64,000 bases of DNA. Source: Microbacteriaceae bacterium. Its GTDB lineage: Bacteria > Actinomycetota > Actinomycetes > Actinomycetales > Microbacteriaceae. Shown piece after piece: positions 24,534 through 32,978 of this stretch. The notes under the pieces are model-generated. The model was given only the letters and a program-made list of their open reading frames with translations. It was not told where the DNA came from and searched no databases. Numbering within the stretch: position 1 is the first letter of the stretch; each line of letters starts with the position of its first letter. The stretch lies in assembly GCA_947443745.1 (NCBI GenBank), contig CANEXL010000002.1, positions 1 to 64,000 of the forward strand, read 5' to 3'. The position numbers were made by a program, and so were the translations under genes.

Positions 24534-26606
24534 CTAGTTTTTAGTGCCTGTGACGGACTGGTAGAGCACGTTTGCAAGGAGACGTGAGTACTGATCTGAG
24601 AGGTGGTTATCGCCCCGCCCTCCGGTGACGAACGTTCCGGCAATGGCCTCCGGACAGATGTTGTGGTCAGAGGTGCAGAACCAGTCCCGCGTGTCGACGT
24701 GCGTTGCCCCTGCCGCAAGAGCCGCTTGCCTCTCCCCGTCGAGAAAGCCCCAGGAGAATCCTGTCGAATTCTTGCATGACGACAGCGGGGTCGGAATATG
24801 ACAATTGGGCCCGCCTCCGGGCGATTCTGCGAGGACAACGACAGAGGGCGAGAGCGCTGTAACCTGGTCGAGATAACGCGTGAGACCGGCGTTCCACGTT
24901 GTTCCCCGATCATGTGAATCGGTGGGCAACATCAGGAGCCCCTGTTCCCAGGCCGTCGCATTTGAGGCCACCACGATATCCGGATGCAATTCCTTGAGTT
25001 CCTGAAGCACCCACTCTCTGTGTTGAGCGCACTGCATATATTCGGTCGACACCTTGTCGAGGTGCAGAGCAAAGTCGACTGTTGGGCACTGAGAGTGAGT
25101 CAGGCTGATAACTTTCCATCCCCGCGGCGCGAAGCCGTCGACGAGTCCCGAAATATATTCATTCGCAAATGAATCGCCAATGACGGCCAACACGTGGGTG
25201 CCGCGGGGGTCCCCAAAGGTGCAGGAGGCAACCTTGTCAGCGGAATCAACGTCGAGACACCCCAGGTCCCAATTACTCGGGCGCGTGCGGGGCGCGGATT
25301 TCGGCGGAACATCCCACGTATTTGTGATGACCTGGTGCGCGATGGCAGCCTGCACGGCGCTGACGTTTGCAAACGGCACCCCCAAGGCGGGCGCGTTCGC
25401 CCCCTGCAGCTGCGTGTTGATTCCGACTCCCGTGGCACCAGCTACAAGGACCAGACTCCCGACAGCGGCAAAAATGAGAGCCCGCCGCGTCGTTCGCAGC
25501 TTTGTGCCAAAGCGAAGAGGGTTCTCCACCAGATACTTTGTGGCCACTGCCGCTGCGAGAGTCAGGGCGATGATGACCAGAGCAATTTTCCAGCCCGAGC
25601 TCCGCCCGCGGACAAGCTCAAAAGTGACAATAATCGGCCAATGCCAGAGGTAGATGACGTAGGACAGGCCGCCGATGAACAAGACGGGCCGGAACCGGGC
25701 TAACCGTGCGGGCTCCCAAGGGGTACCGAGATCGCCGACATACAGGAGAACTGCCGTTGCGAGCACGGGCCACAAAGCGGCATATCCAGGAAAGGGTGTG
25801 GCGTCGTTGAAAACCCAGGCTGCCGCGAAGAGGGCGGAGCCCGCACTCCATGCCGAGAAGATGAGAATCACTTTTCGTGCGCGTGAGCGGGCGTGGCTCA
25901 GCACGGGGGGCACGAAGACAATCAGGCCTCCGAGAGCGAACTCCCAGACTCTCGTAAACGTCGAGAAGAATGCCTGCTCCGGATTCGCATCCGTGAACCA
26001 GATAGATGCCACCAGCGATGCGATGAAGATGAAGCCGAGGACGGCCGGAAATAGCCACTGTTGGCCGCGGCCCCTTTTGAGTACCTTCCGGAGGACGAAC
26101 AGTGCCGCTAAGAAGAGCAGCGGCCATAAGAAATAGAACTGTTCCTCTACCGACAATGTCCAGTACTGCTGAATGATCGACGCGGAGTCGCCAGCGTGAA
26201 CATAGCCTGAGCTGAAAAACACGAGGAACCAGTTGGTGACATACAGGGCGCTGGCACCGACGCCCGCCGCAAAGCGAATGACGTCATTGACGGGCACCAC
26301 GACAGCGGTGACGACGAGGGAAAATGCGAGAACAAGAAAACTTGCGGGGAGAAGCCGCCGGATTCGTCGCGCGTAGAACGCCAAGGGTCGAAGGCGATCT
26401 GTCGCGCGAAACTCCCGGTACAGATGGTCGGTGATGAGAAATCCCGAAATGACGAAGAACACGTCCACGCCAATGAATCCGCCGGGCACTTGGGCGGGAT
26501 AGAGGTGATAGCCAAAAACAAAAATTATGGCGAGAGCGCGGAGCCCCTCAATGTCTGTGCGTTTCTTCCCGAGAGGGCGGTCAACGGCGTTGGGCGTGAC
26601 GTTCAC
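24534..26606 (-). CDS. Membrane acyltransferase-3 / SGNH O-acetyltransferase (OafA-like)
   Basis: A 690-residue two-domain protein. Residues 1 to about 390 form the multi-helix acyltransferase-3 domain, with IEGLRALAIIFVFGYH (catalytic His) and GVDVFFVISGFLIT near the start and the basic RRIRRLLPA. The C-terminal 300 residues are an extracytoplasmic SGNH hydrolase-like domain: VIGDSFANEY (Ser block), an Asn in VASNATAWE, and DNHLSDQYS near the end (Asp/His). Proteins of this plan O-acetylate surface polysaccharides or peptidoglycan. Its position at the edge of polysaccharide genes suggests it decorates an exported glycan (inference). Confidence 0.92.
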   Translation of the reverse strand: MNVTPNAVDRPLGKKRTDIEGLRALAIIFVFGYHLYPAQVPGGFIGVDVFFVISGFLITDHLYREFRATDRLRPLAFYARRIRRLLPASFLVLAFSLVVTAVVVPVNDVIRFAAGVGASALYVTNWFLVFFSSGYVHAGDSASIIQQYWTLSVEEQFYFLWPLLFLAALFVLRKVLKRGRGQQWLFPAVLGFIFIASLVASIWFTDANPEQAFFSTFTRVWEFALGGLIVFVPPVLSHARSRARKVILIFSAWSAGSALFAAAWVFNDATPFPGYAALWPVLATAVLLYVGDLGTPWEPARLARFRPVLFIGGLSYVIYLWHWPIIVTFELVRGRSSGWKIALVIIALTLAAAVATKYLVENPLRFGTKLRTTRRALIFAAVGSLVLVAGATGVGINTQLQGANAPALGVPFANVSAVQAAIAHQVITNTWDVPPKSAPRTRPSNWDLGCLDVDSADKVASCTFGDPRGTHVLAVIGDSFANEYISGLVDGFAPRGWKVISLTHSQCPTVDFALHLDKVSTEYMQCAQHREWVLQELKELHPDIVVASNATAWEQGLLMLPTDSHDRGTTWNAGLTRYLDQVTALSPSVVVLAESPGGGPNCHIPTPLSSCKNSTGFSWGFLDGERQAALAAGATHVDTRDWFCTSDHNICPEAIAGTFVTGGRGDNHLSDQYSRLLANVLYQSVTGTKN

Positions 26607-26770
26607 CGTGAAAACCTCTTCTCATCAACTCGGCATGGTGAACTCTTAGTATTTGAGCCCAGACGGATTTGATATTAGTAGATTCCGAACCCACACGGGC
26701 ACCCGGGGAGATTCCTCGCCTCAACTATGGAACTGTCCGGGTGGGTTCACCTCACTTACGCACGCCTCAT

Positions 26771-28699
26771 TCAGGTAACGTCGGTGACCTCGCGAAGGCC
26801 GGTGCCCAAACCGTGCGGAGTTTTCTCCCACGAGAAGGGCTTCAGAATGAGCAGGATGAGAGCCCTCCATGCAGCAAAACCGTGCAGGAACCAGTAAATC
26901 GGGTTGAAAATGGCGTAGCTGGCAAGCCTCCAGCCTTGACGACGCCATCCGGCCCACGCTGCCAACACAATGACAATGATGTTGCCGGCGAGGGAATTCC
27001 AGACGGCTGCCTGCGCAAACAACGGCGGCAGATCCAGTGCGGTAAATCTCACGCCGACATAGGTCAAGATCGTGAAGCCCCAGACAATGGGGTATGACAA
27101 GAAGAGCAGCGGAGTCGACGCGATCAGGGCAAAGGTGGAGATGACACTGCGAAACCCCGCCGATCGCGCAAAGCGAAGGGGATAACGAGCGTCGACGAGC
27201 GCGGTCACCATGTAGCCCTTAATCCAGCGCGTTCGCTGCCGAATCCAGGCGGGAATTTCCGAGCAGGCCTCCTCCCACGTGGTGGATTCAATTGTGCTGA
27301 TTCTGAACCCGGCGGTCGCCGCTCGCATGCCAAGGTCAGCATCCTCGGTCACGTTATAAGGATCCCAGCCACCGAGCTCGCGCAGAAGCGACGTGCGAAA
27401 GTGATTGGACGTGCCCCCGAGGGGGATGGGCAAACGAAAGACCTCCATACCGCGCAGCATGCCGTCAAACCACGTCGAGTACTCCAACGTAAACATGCGG
27501 GTCAAAACGTTCTGGCGAGAATTGAAATAGTTGAGCGCCGCCTGAACGCAGACCAGTCGCTTGTCTGACTTGACGTGGGCCGGGTGGTGAATTTTCTGCG
27601 CCCGCAAAAAGGCGTGATGAGCCTTGCGCAACTGATCGACCTCTGGTTTGTCCTCGACGTCAAAGACAACAAGGTACTCGCCGCGAGCAAACATGAGGCC
27701 AAAATTGCACGCTCGAGGTTTCGTCATCGGGGTGCCTGCCGGAACGATCAAGAGCTGCACGTACGCGGGAGGGGCAGCATCTTTGCACGCCTGAATGGTG
27801 AGAGTGTCCTCTTCTTCCAGCAGAATAAGAACTTGCAATTGAGCGGTCGGCCAATCAAGTTCGCCTATGTTGCGGATGACATTGGCAATGACATGTGCTT
27901 CGTGAAAGACCGGCACCAAGATTGTGTAGAGGGGCAATTGCGCATCCGAAGGGGGCTCCTCGGGTAAAGCCGCCGAAGCTAGTCGGGCTCTTTGGGTGGC
28001 AACGGCCGCCGCCACGATCCGGTCATCATGACGGCCGAATGCCCCCACGATGGACGCGAGGGTTCGAAAGCTCACCGCCACGAGAAAGAACACATTTGCC
28101 ATAACGAGGAGGGAAATAATAGTCGCGGACGTCGCCCAGATCATTCCCCCGATCGTCGCCGCCACCAGAATCCAACTGAGAATTTTTTGCCACAGCGCTA
28201 GGCCGGCTTTTGCGGACTTGTCGGGGGCCGTTGTGGCGAGCTCTTCGGCTGCATTGAACAGGAGGCGACTTCGGCAGTTGCGCAGCACGGCTTGGGTGAT
28301 GTCCCAGTCGGTTGTGACGTTGAGCACCACATTTTGCACTGCAAAGGAGGCGCGAACCTGATCCATCATTTTCGGCGTGAACGGAACCGACGTTGCCACG
28401 GTCAGCGTGTCTCCCCGTTGGTGGAGGGGGAGCCATTCGGCCTGAATCAGGTCCTCGGGCTCCCGAGCGTCGAGGATTCCGGCGTCGGGGGCCTCCGTGA
28501 GAAGGTTGACGAAGGGCACACCCAGCTGTTCCGCTAAACAGCCGTACAACGTCAGGCGCGTGACGGCTCCGGCCAAGATGAGGTTCTGCCCGACCCGCCC
28601 GCCTGAGTTTTTTTGCATTTCTAGCGCGAGATCGAGTTGTTCCTGGCTAATCACATTGGCGTCGAGCAAGATCTGACCGAGCTGCCGTGTTTCGGTCAC
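26771..28699 (-). CDS. MshEN-domain GT2 polysaccharide synthase (XagB/NfrB-like)
   Basis: A 642-residue fusion. Residues 6-29 and 35-58 are two 24-residue MshEN repeats five residues apart (QLGQILLDANVISQ..., then RVGQNLILAGAVT... ending LAEQ), followed by LGVPFV. This is the cyclic di-GMP-binding layout known from MshE-type domains; repeat 2 is canonical, while in repeat 1 the Arg and Gly positions are Q6 and N15. After about 140 residues come two helices, then a processive GT2 catalytic domain: VPVFHEAHV, LLEEED, FDVEDKP (DxD-like), TEDADLG and RQRTRWIKGY (QxxRW-like), and C-terminal helices. It should polymerise and extrude a glycan, perhaps switched by c-di-GMP. The start overlaps the GT-C stop by 4 bases. 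The polymer is unknown. Confidence 0.88.
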   Translation of the reverse strand: MTETRQLGQILLDANVISQEQLDLALEMQKNSGGRVGQNLILAGAVTRLTLYGCLAEQLGVPFVNLLTEAPDAGILDAREPEDLIQAEWLPLHQRGDTLTVATSVPFTPKMMDQVRASFAVQNVVLNVTTDWDITQAVLRNCRSRLLFNAAEELATTAPDKSAKAGLALWQKILSWILVAATIGGMIWATSATIISLLVMANVFFLVAVSFRTLASIVGAFGRHDDRIVAAAVATQRARLASAALPEEPPSDAQLPLYTILVPVFHEAHVIANVIRNIGELDWPTAQLQVLILLEEEDTLTIQACKDAAPPAYVQLLIVPAGTPMTKPRACNFGLMFARGEYLVVFDVEDKPEVDQLRKAHHAFLRAQKIHHPAHVKSDKRLVCVQAALNYFNSRQNVLTRMFTLEYSTWFDGMLRGMEVFRLPIPLGGTSNHFRTSLLRELGGWDPYNVTEDADLGMRAATAGFRISTIESTTWEEACSEIPAWIRQRTRWIKGYMVTALVDARYPLRFARSAGFRSVISTFALIASTPLLFLSYPIVWGFTILTYVGVRFTALDLPPLFAQAAVWNSLAGNIIVIVLAAWAGWRRQGWRLASYAIFNPIYWFLHGFAAWRALILLILKPFSWEKTPHGLGTGLREVTDVT

Positions 28700-30327
28700 G
28701 GGGTCACCCCGCCGCCATTGACGAGTTCATAAATGCGCACGTTCCCCGAGTGAAAAACAACAGCAAATCGAGACACAAAGCTCGCATCATCTTTCAGTTC
28801 GGCCCACACCACGTCGGAAGGGTTTGCGGTGTCCACATAGACCCACGTCGCATAGCTCGACGGTTGGGCAAGCGCCTCGGTAAAACGCGCGCCGGCAAAG
28901 CGTGCGTAGATGCGCTCGAGGGGCACATCGAATTGCATGAGAACCGGATTCGCGCCTTCATCAATGAGGATGTGCCCGGTGCCAATATGGGCGGCGAGCC
29001 AGGTGGCGGCTGCGGTGGAGTCTGCACCCGACAGTGTTGTGGAATATCCCTCACGAATGACATCCACTCGCTGCGTCGCGTCGGAGTAGGTCCAGGCCGT
29101 GAAGCCCACGGCGATCGCAGCAACGACAGCCGCGACCAGGGAGCCAAGAACTCTCCATCGAGTTTCGAAAACGTTGACCAGCACGCCAATGAGAAGAGCA
29201 GCTAACGGAACAAGCCCGGCGGCAAAACGAAGATTGAAGAGACCGGTCGGCAGGGAATGGTCATTGCGTATCGCTGTCTGGCCTAAAAAGAGGCTAAGAA
29301 TCGCAAAAGGATAGAAGAATCCGGGAATCCAAATGAGGAGGGCTGTTGTGGTGAACCCTCTCGTCCACATCGTTGCGATTGCTCCGAGACCGGCAAGAAG
29401 CACAATCGGAACCCCGATAAGCCCCACCACCGTCCAATCGAAGGTATCAAACGAAAGCCACAGGTTTCCTTGCGTCGGTAGCAGCCCTTGAGCGGCCAAA
29501 GCCTGCTGCTGAGCGGCGGCCGAATATTGCCCTTGGGCAAAATCTAGCGGGTGGCCAAAGACGACCCAGTTGAAAGAAATCCACCAGCCCACGGCAACCA
29601 ACGGCACGCTGACAAAAGCAGCGGCGGAGGTGAGGGTCTGCGACACGGAGCGCCAACGACGCCACGACGCGACCATGACGAAGGCTGTTGCCACCGCGAC
29701 AAAGGCCCACCCCTCATACCGGGTGAGAACCGCTGCTGCTGCGGGAGCCCCCGCAAAAATGGCGAGCTGCCCGGGAGAGTGCGGAGGCCTGCCAAAAATC
29801 CACCCCGAAAGTCCTGCCAACGAAGCCAAAATCGCGGCAATCAAGACCGGTTCGGTGAGAGCAACAGTGTGCAGGTACAGCAGGGACGGGTTGAGCACAA
29901 ACACAGCGAGTGTTATCCATTGGGCGAGAGGCCCAAAGCCGATTCGTGCCGTGATGCGCCACAGCGACGCTGCCGAAACTCCGAGGCATCCCGTTCCGAC
30001 AATGGCGGCGGCAAGGCCCGTGTGCCACAACGTGTACGACGTCACCCACGGCAGAAGGAGGAGGTGGGGAAAGGGCAACCAAACGGTGCCGATCTGGGCA
30101 AATCCTGGTTCTTGCGAATCAAAAATTCTGCGCGCAATCGTGAGATGCGACTGGGCGTCGGCATACAGGAGAAGCCAGTTGTTGTGCCACATCACTAGAG
30201 AGAAAGCTGCTCCCACTGCGACCGCCAGAAATGTAGCGAGCAACGTTCCCGCAATTCGTTGACCCTGAAGTGGCGCGGAATCTTCAATAACCTCGCCGCC
30301 GGCAACCCCGTCTTTAGAGGTTGTCAT
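28696..30327 (-). CDS. GT-C-fold membrane glycosyltransferase (ArnT/PMT-like)
   Basis: A 543-residue protein with about 11 or 12 hydrophobic helices. In the first periplasm-side loop, YADAQSHLTIARRIFDS holds an acidic residue where GT-C enzymes keep their catalytic Asp/Glu, followed by GTVWLPFPHLLLLP. A roughly 110-residue soluble C-terminal domain ends in VRIYELVNGG. GT-C enzymes use polyprenyl-phosphate sugars outside the membrane. It lies between the MshEN-GT2 and BcsB-like genes with overlaps of 4 and 14 bases, so it belongs to that operon and may modify or prime its glycan. The family assignment is by fold, not by close homology. Confidence 0.78.
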   Translation of the reverse strand: MTTSKDGVAGGEVIEDSAPLQGQRIAGTLLATFLAVAVGAAFSLVMWHNNWLLLYADAQSHLTIARRIFDSQEPGFAQIGTVWLPFPHLLLLPWVTSYTLWHTGLAAAIVGTGCLGVSAASLWRITARIGFGPLAQWITLAVFVLNPSLLYLHTVALTEPVLIAAILASLAGLSGWIFGRPPHSPGQLAIFAGAPAAAAVLTRYEGWAFVAVATAFVMVASWRRWRSVSQTLTSAAAFVSVPLVAVGWWISFNWVVFGHPLDFAQGQYSAAAQQQALAAQGLLPTQGNLWLSFDTFDWTVVGLIGVPIVLLAGLGAIATMWTRGFTTTALLIWIPGFFYPFAILSLFLGQTAIRNDHSLPTGLFNLRFAAGLVPLAALLIGVLVNVFETRWRVLGSLVAAVVAAIAVGFTAWTYSDATQRVDVIREGYSTTLSGADSTAAATWLAAHIGTGHILIDEGANPVLMQFDVPLERIYARFAGARFTEALAQPSSYATWVYVDTANPSDVVWAELKDDASFVSRFAVVFHSGNVRIYELVNGGGVTP

Positions 30328-32266
30328 CGTTCACGATGCGTCGTTTGCGGGCCCTCACGGCAATCAACCGCGCGACGATGACGAGCAGGAGAACCGCGAC
30401 GGCAATGATGAGCCACAAGGGAATAGTGAACTCGTTGGCGACCGAGGCCTGCGGCACAATCGTGGCCGTGCTCAATGCCAGGGGCGGAAGACCGGGTTGG
30501 GCCACCAGTAGGTCACCGGTGAGCACGAACCATCCGAAGGGATTAGCATCCGCTTGTGTGGCCAGCGAATCTGATAACGCCACACTCTGTGCAACCGGTG
30601 CCGTCCCACCGAGAAGCAGAAGATCGCGCCCGCCAGCGTCGAATGCCTCGAGGGCAGCAAAGGGTCCATCCACCGTGACGGTAAATTTTTTACCGGATGC
30701 GTCAACGGCGCGCCACGCCTCAAATCGCAAGGGGGCCTTGAGGGCAGCAGCATCTTCGGGAGCCGCGCCTATGACAACGCCGGGGTAGCTGGCCTTCGTG
30801 AAGTCGGCAATCGGCACAAGTTTCACGGCCAAGGGCGTCGCCGACGCGCGCTGCAGTGTTGAGATAACGTGCGCGGCCTCACTGAGGGTGTTCTCGCTGG
30901 CTCCTTCCGTGCCAAAGGCAATGCGCACGGTGTTTCCCAGAACCTGCGGGAAGCGTTGCAACCCCACCGCGAGGGATTGGCCAGGGTGGCCGGTAATCGT
31001 GCTCCCCGTGCCGTTGATGTCGAGTTCGGCGGGAAGTGGTGTGGTCGTGCAATAGCCCCCCGGGGGGATTGCCTCCAGCCGAATGGTGAGGGTGTTGTCC
31101 CGCTTGACAAGCGTGGAGTCGATGGTGGCATCCACCGCATACGTATCGGTGTCGGCAATGGATTGGGAGTTGACGATGAGGTCGTTCCAGAGAACGGTGG
31201 CCGTGACGATTCCGCCCGGTGGTGTTGGAGTATTGCCCCCCTCAAGGTGGAGTGTGAATGACGATATCGGGCCACCAAAACGCGACTGGCTCACGGTCGT
31301 GGAATACGTGAGGCGGCCAACTCCCACGAGTGTCGGTTGGGCAGTCCCGAAGTCGGCCAGAGTGAAGATTGAGCCGGGGGTGGCCGTGTTGTTTTCCGCC
31401 AGGGCGGTTACGGTTGGCGCTCCGGCCAGACCCAGAGTCACCCCGCCTAATGCGGCAGCGGCGGCGCTCAGTTCTGTGGCGGGACCGGTCAGCGTGAGCG
31501 TGGGAATGCCAGGATCAGAGAGGGTCAGAGATGTCGTGGCGTCAAAGTTTGCGGCGATGGAGACGACGCGAGCCCCCGGTGCTGGGGGTTGGATTGCTCC
31601 GGAGGAGACGGCCGCCGTGATCACCGTGTCACGCCCGTATTTTGCGGAGAGCGCGGCAACGGCAGCGAGAGCAGCCTCGTTGACAGAAAAGTTTTGCGCG
31701 TCTGGGGTGACGACAGTGATGGTGCGAACGGCGGGGGAGAAGAAATCCGCGACGGTCGTGGGTGGTGTCTCGACACCCGTTGCCTCAATCTGAATGTTTG
31801 AGAGTGTCACCGATGTCGTGGTGTCGTAGCTGCACACATCGTTGAGTTTGGGGTTGAGGCGGTTGAGAACAGTGAGCACCACGGCGGAGTTCACCTCGGT
31901 TCCGGCAGGCAGAGGGAGTTCAAAGGTGCCACCAACGCGAACAGAAACCTCCGCCTGGGTCGTGCCGACACTGATGACCGCCACGCCGTCGCTCGCCGCC
32001 GTCGCGGTGAGAGTGCCACGCAGAGTGACAGGGCTGAGTCCAGTGGGGACGGGCAGCGCCGTGCTCGCCTGGCCCCCTTCTCCGATGGCCGTCAACGACG
32101 TACTGTACGCAAGGGTCTGAGTGAAAGTCGTTGCCACGGCAGGATCAGTTTCTGCACTCACAAGAGCGCGCGCTTCCGGTTGAACGGCCGTCACTCCGAG
32201 AAGTCCGACAAGGAGGGCGACACTGACCCATCCCCCAAGAGACGGCCTTGCCCTAAAAGTCCTCAT
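30314..32266 (-). CDS. BcsB-like exported polysaccharide-synthase partner protein
   Basis: About 650 residues from the ATG at 32266, which has a GGAAGGA ribosome site; the track begins at a GTG nine codons earlier. A signal-anchor (VSVALLVGLLGVTAVQPEARA) precedes a long extracytoplasmic region, and the end has one helix (IPLWLIIAVAVLLLVIVARL) then RARKRR. Two beta-rich domains each carry a Cys at an equivalent place (NDVCSYD near 150; GGYCTTT near 415) followed by an LDINGTGS-type strand, and are interleaved with alpha/beta parts, as in BcsB. BcsB binds the emerging polymer next to the GT2 synthase. Assignment to BcsB is by architecture and operon context and is moderately sure. Confidence 0.65.
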   Translation of the reverse strand: MRTFRARPSLGGWVSVALLVGLLGVTAVQPEARALVSAETDPAVATTFTQTLAYSTSLTAIGEGGQASTALPVPTGLSPVTLRGTLTATAASDGVAVISVGTTQAEVSVRVGGTFELPLPAGTEVNSAVVLTVLNRLNPKLNDVCSYDTTTSVTLSNIQIEATGVETPPTTVADFFSPAVRTITVVTPDAQNFSVNEAALAAVAALSAKYGRDTVITAAVSSGAIQPPAPGARVVSIAANFDATTSLTLSDPGIPTLTLTGPATELSAAAAALGGVTLGLAGAPTVTALAENNTATPGSIFTLADFGTAQPTLVGVGRLTYSTTVSQSRFGGPISSFTLHLEGGNTPTPPGGIVTATVLWNDLIVNSQSIADTDTYAVDATIDSTLVKRDNTLTIRLEAIPPGGYCTTTPLPAELDINGTGSTITGHPGQSLAVGLQRFPQVLGNTVRIAFGTEGASENTLSEAAHVISTLQRASATPLAVKLVPIADFTKASYPGVVIGAAPEDAAALKAPLRFEAWRAVDASGKKFTVTVDGPFAALEAFDAGGRDLLLLGGTAPVAQSVALSDSLATQADANPFGWFVLTGDLLVAQPGLPPLALSTATIVPQASVANEFTIPLWLIIAVAVLLLVIVARLIAVRARKRRIVNDDNL

Positions 32267-32389
32267 TCTGCGCTTTTCCTTCCCCAAGGGCACGTATCAC
32301 AACAATAGATGCGACAAGTGTGGTACTAGAAGTATCCTAGAGGGCAAGAATCAGATTTGTCATAAATCTGCTGAAGTGAGGGGGAACTC

Positions 32390-32977
32390 ATGAACGAGGA
32401 AAGTATCGCACCATCACTCGAGGCCATCACGGAATCCTCGGTCGCGACACCGCCAACGCAGCCACCCGTCCCACCCGCGAACACCGACGGGGGTCAACCG
32501 TCGACGAGAAAAGTGCAGATCATCGCATGGGTTGCTTTGGGAATCGGCATTTTTGCGCTCGTGTTAGCCGTCATTCCGTTTGTCACCTTCGGATCCGGGC
32601 TCTTCATTTTGGCTGGACTCATCGTGAGCATCATTGCCCTCGCCAAGGCCCGCGGGCCCAAAGGTGCGGCGATCACCGGGCTTATTCTGAGCCTCGTCGC
32701 CGTGCCGGCCGCCATTGTCATGACGATTGTGTCGATCGGGCTCATTGGGGCCGCCGCGACCACCACCTTGCAGAGCACTCTCATCGAACAACAGATTGCG
32801 AGCGGCATCAGCGATCAGCTGGGAATTGATGCGACCGTCGCGTGCCCGGACTCAATGACGGGCTCGAAGGGGTCGACATTCGAGTGTGTGGCCACGGACC
32901 CGAATGGAGATTCGGTGATTGTGGACATCACGGTGATCGACAGCGTGGGGGGCGTTACGTGGAAGGTGCGCACCTAG
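32390..32977 (+). CDS. DUF4190/DUF4333-like membrane protein
   Basis: A 195-residue protein: a Pro/Thr-rich cytoplasmic N terminus of about 40 residues, two to three helices (IIAWVALGIGIFALVLAVIPF; AAITGLILSLVAVPAAIVM) with the AKARGPKGAAITGL loop typical of DUF4190, and an extracytoplasmic tail. The tail has two Cys (VACPDSMTG, FECVATD) and ends VGGVTWKVRT, the DUF4333 pattern. Function is unknown; such proteins are common in actinobacteria. It is divergent from the BcsB-like operon and converges on the CysNC gene. Good ribosome site GAGGGGGA. Confidence 0.75.
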   Translation: MNEESIAPSLEAITESSVATPPTQPPVPPANTDGGQPSTRKVQIIAWVALGIGIFALVLAVIPFVTFGSGLFILAGLIVSIIALAKARGPKGAAITGLILSLVAVPAAIVMTIVSIGLIGAAATTTLQSTLIEQQIASGISDQLGIDATVACPDSMTGSKGSTFECVATDPNGDSVIVDITVIDSVGGVTWKVRT

Positions 32978-32978
32978 C

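Noticed and set aside
26669-27097. 142-residue plus-strand ORF in the gap between acyltransferase and GT2 genes
   Set aside because: Most of it is antisense to the GT2 gene; composition is shadow-like and no motif is seen.
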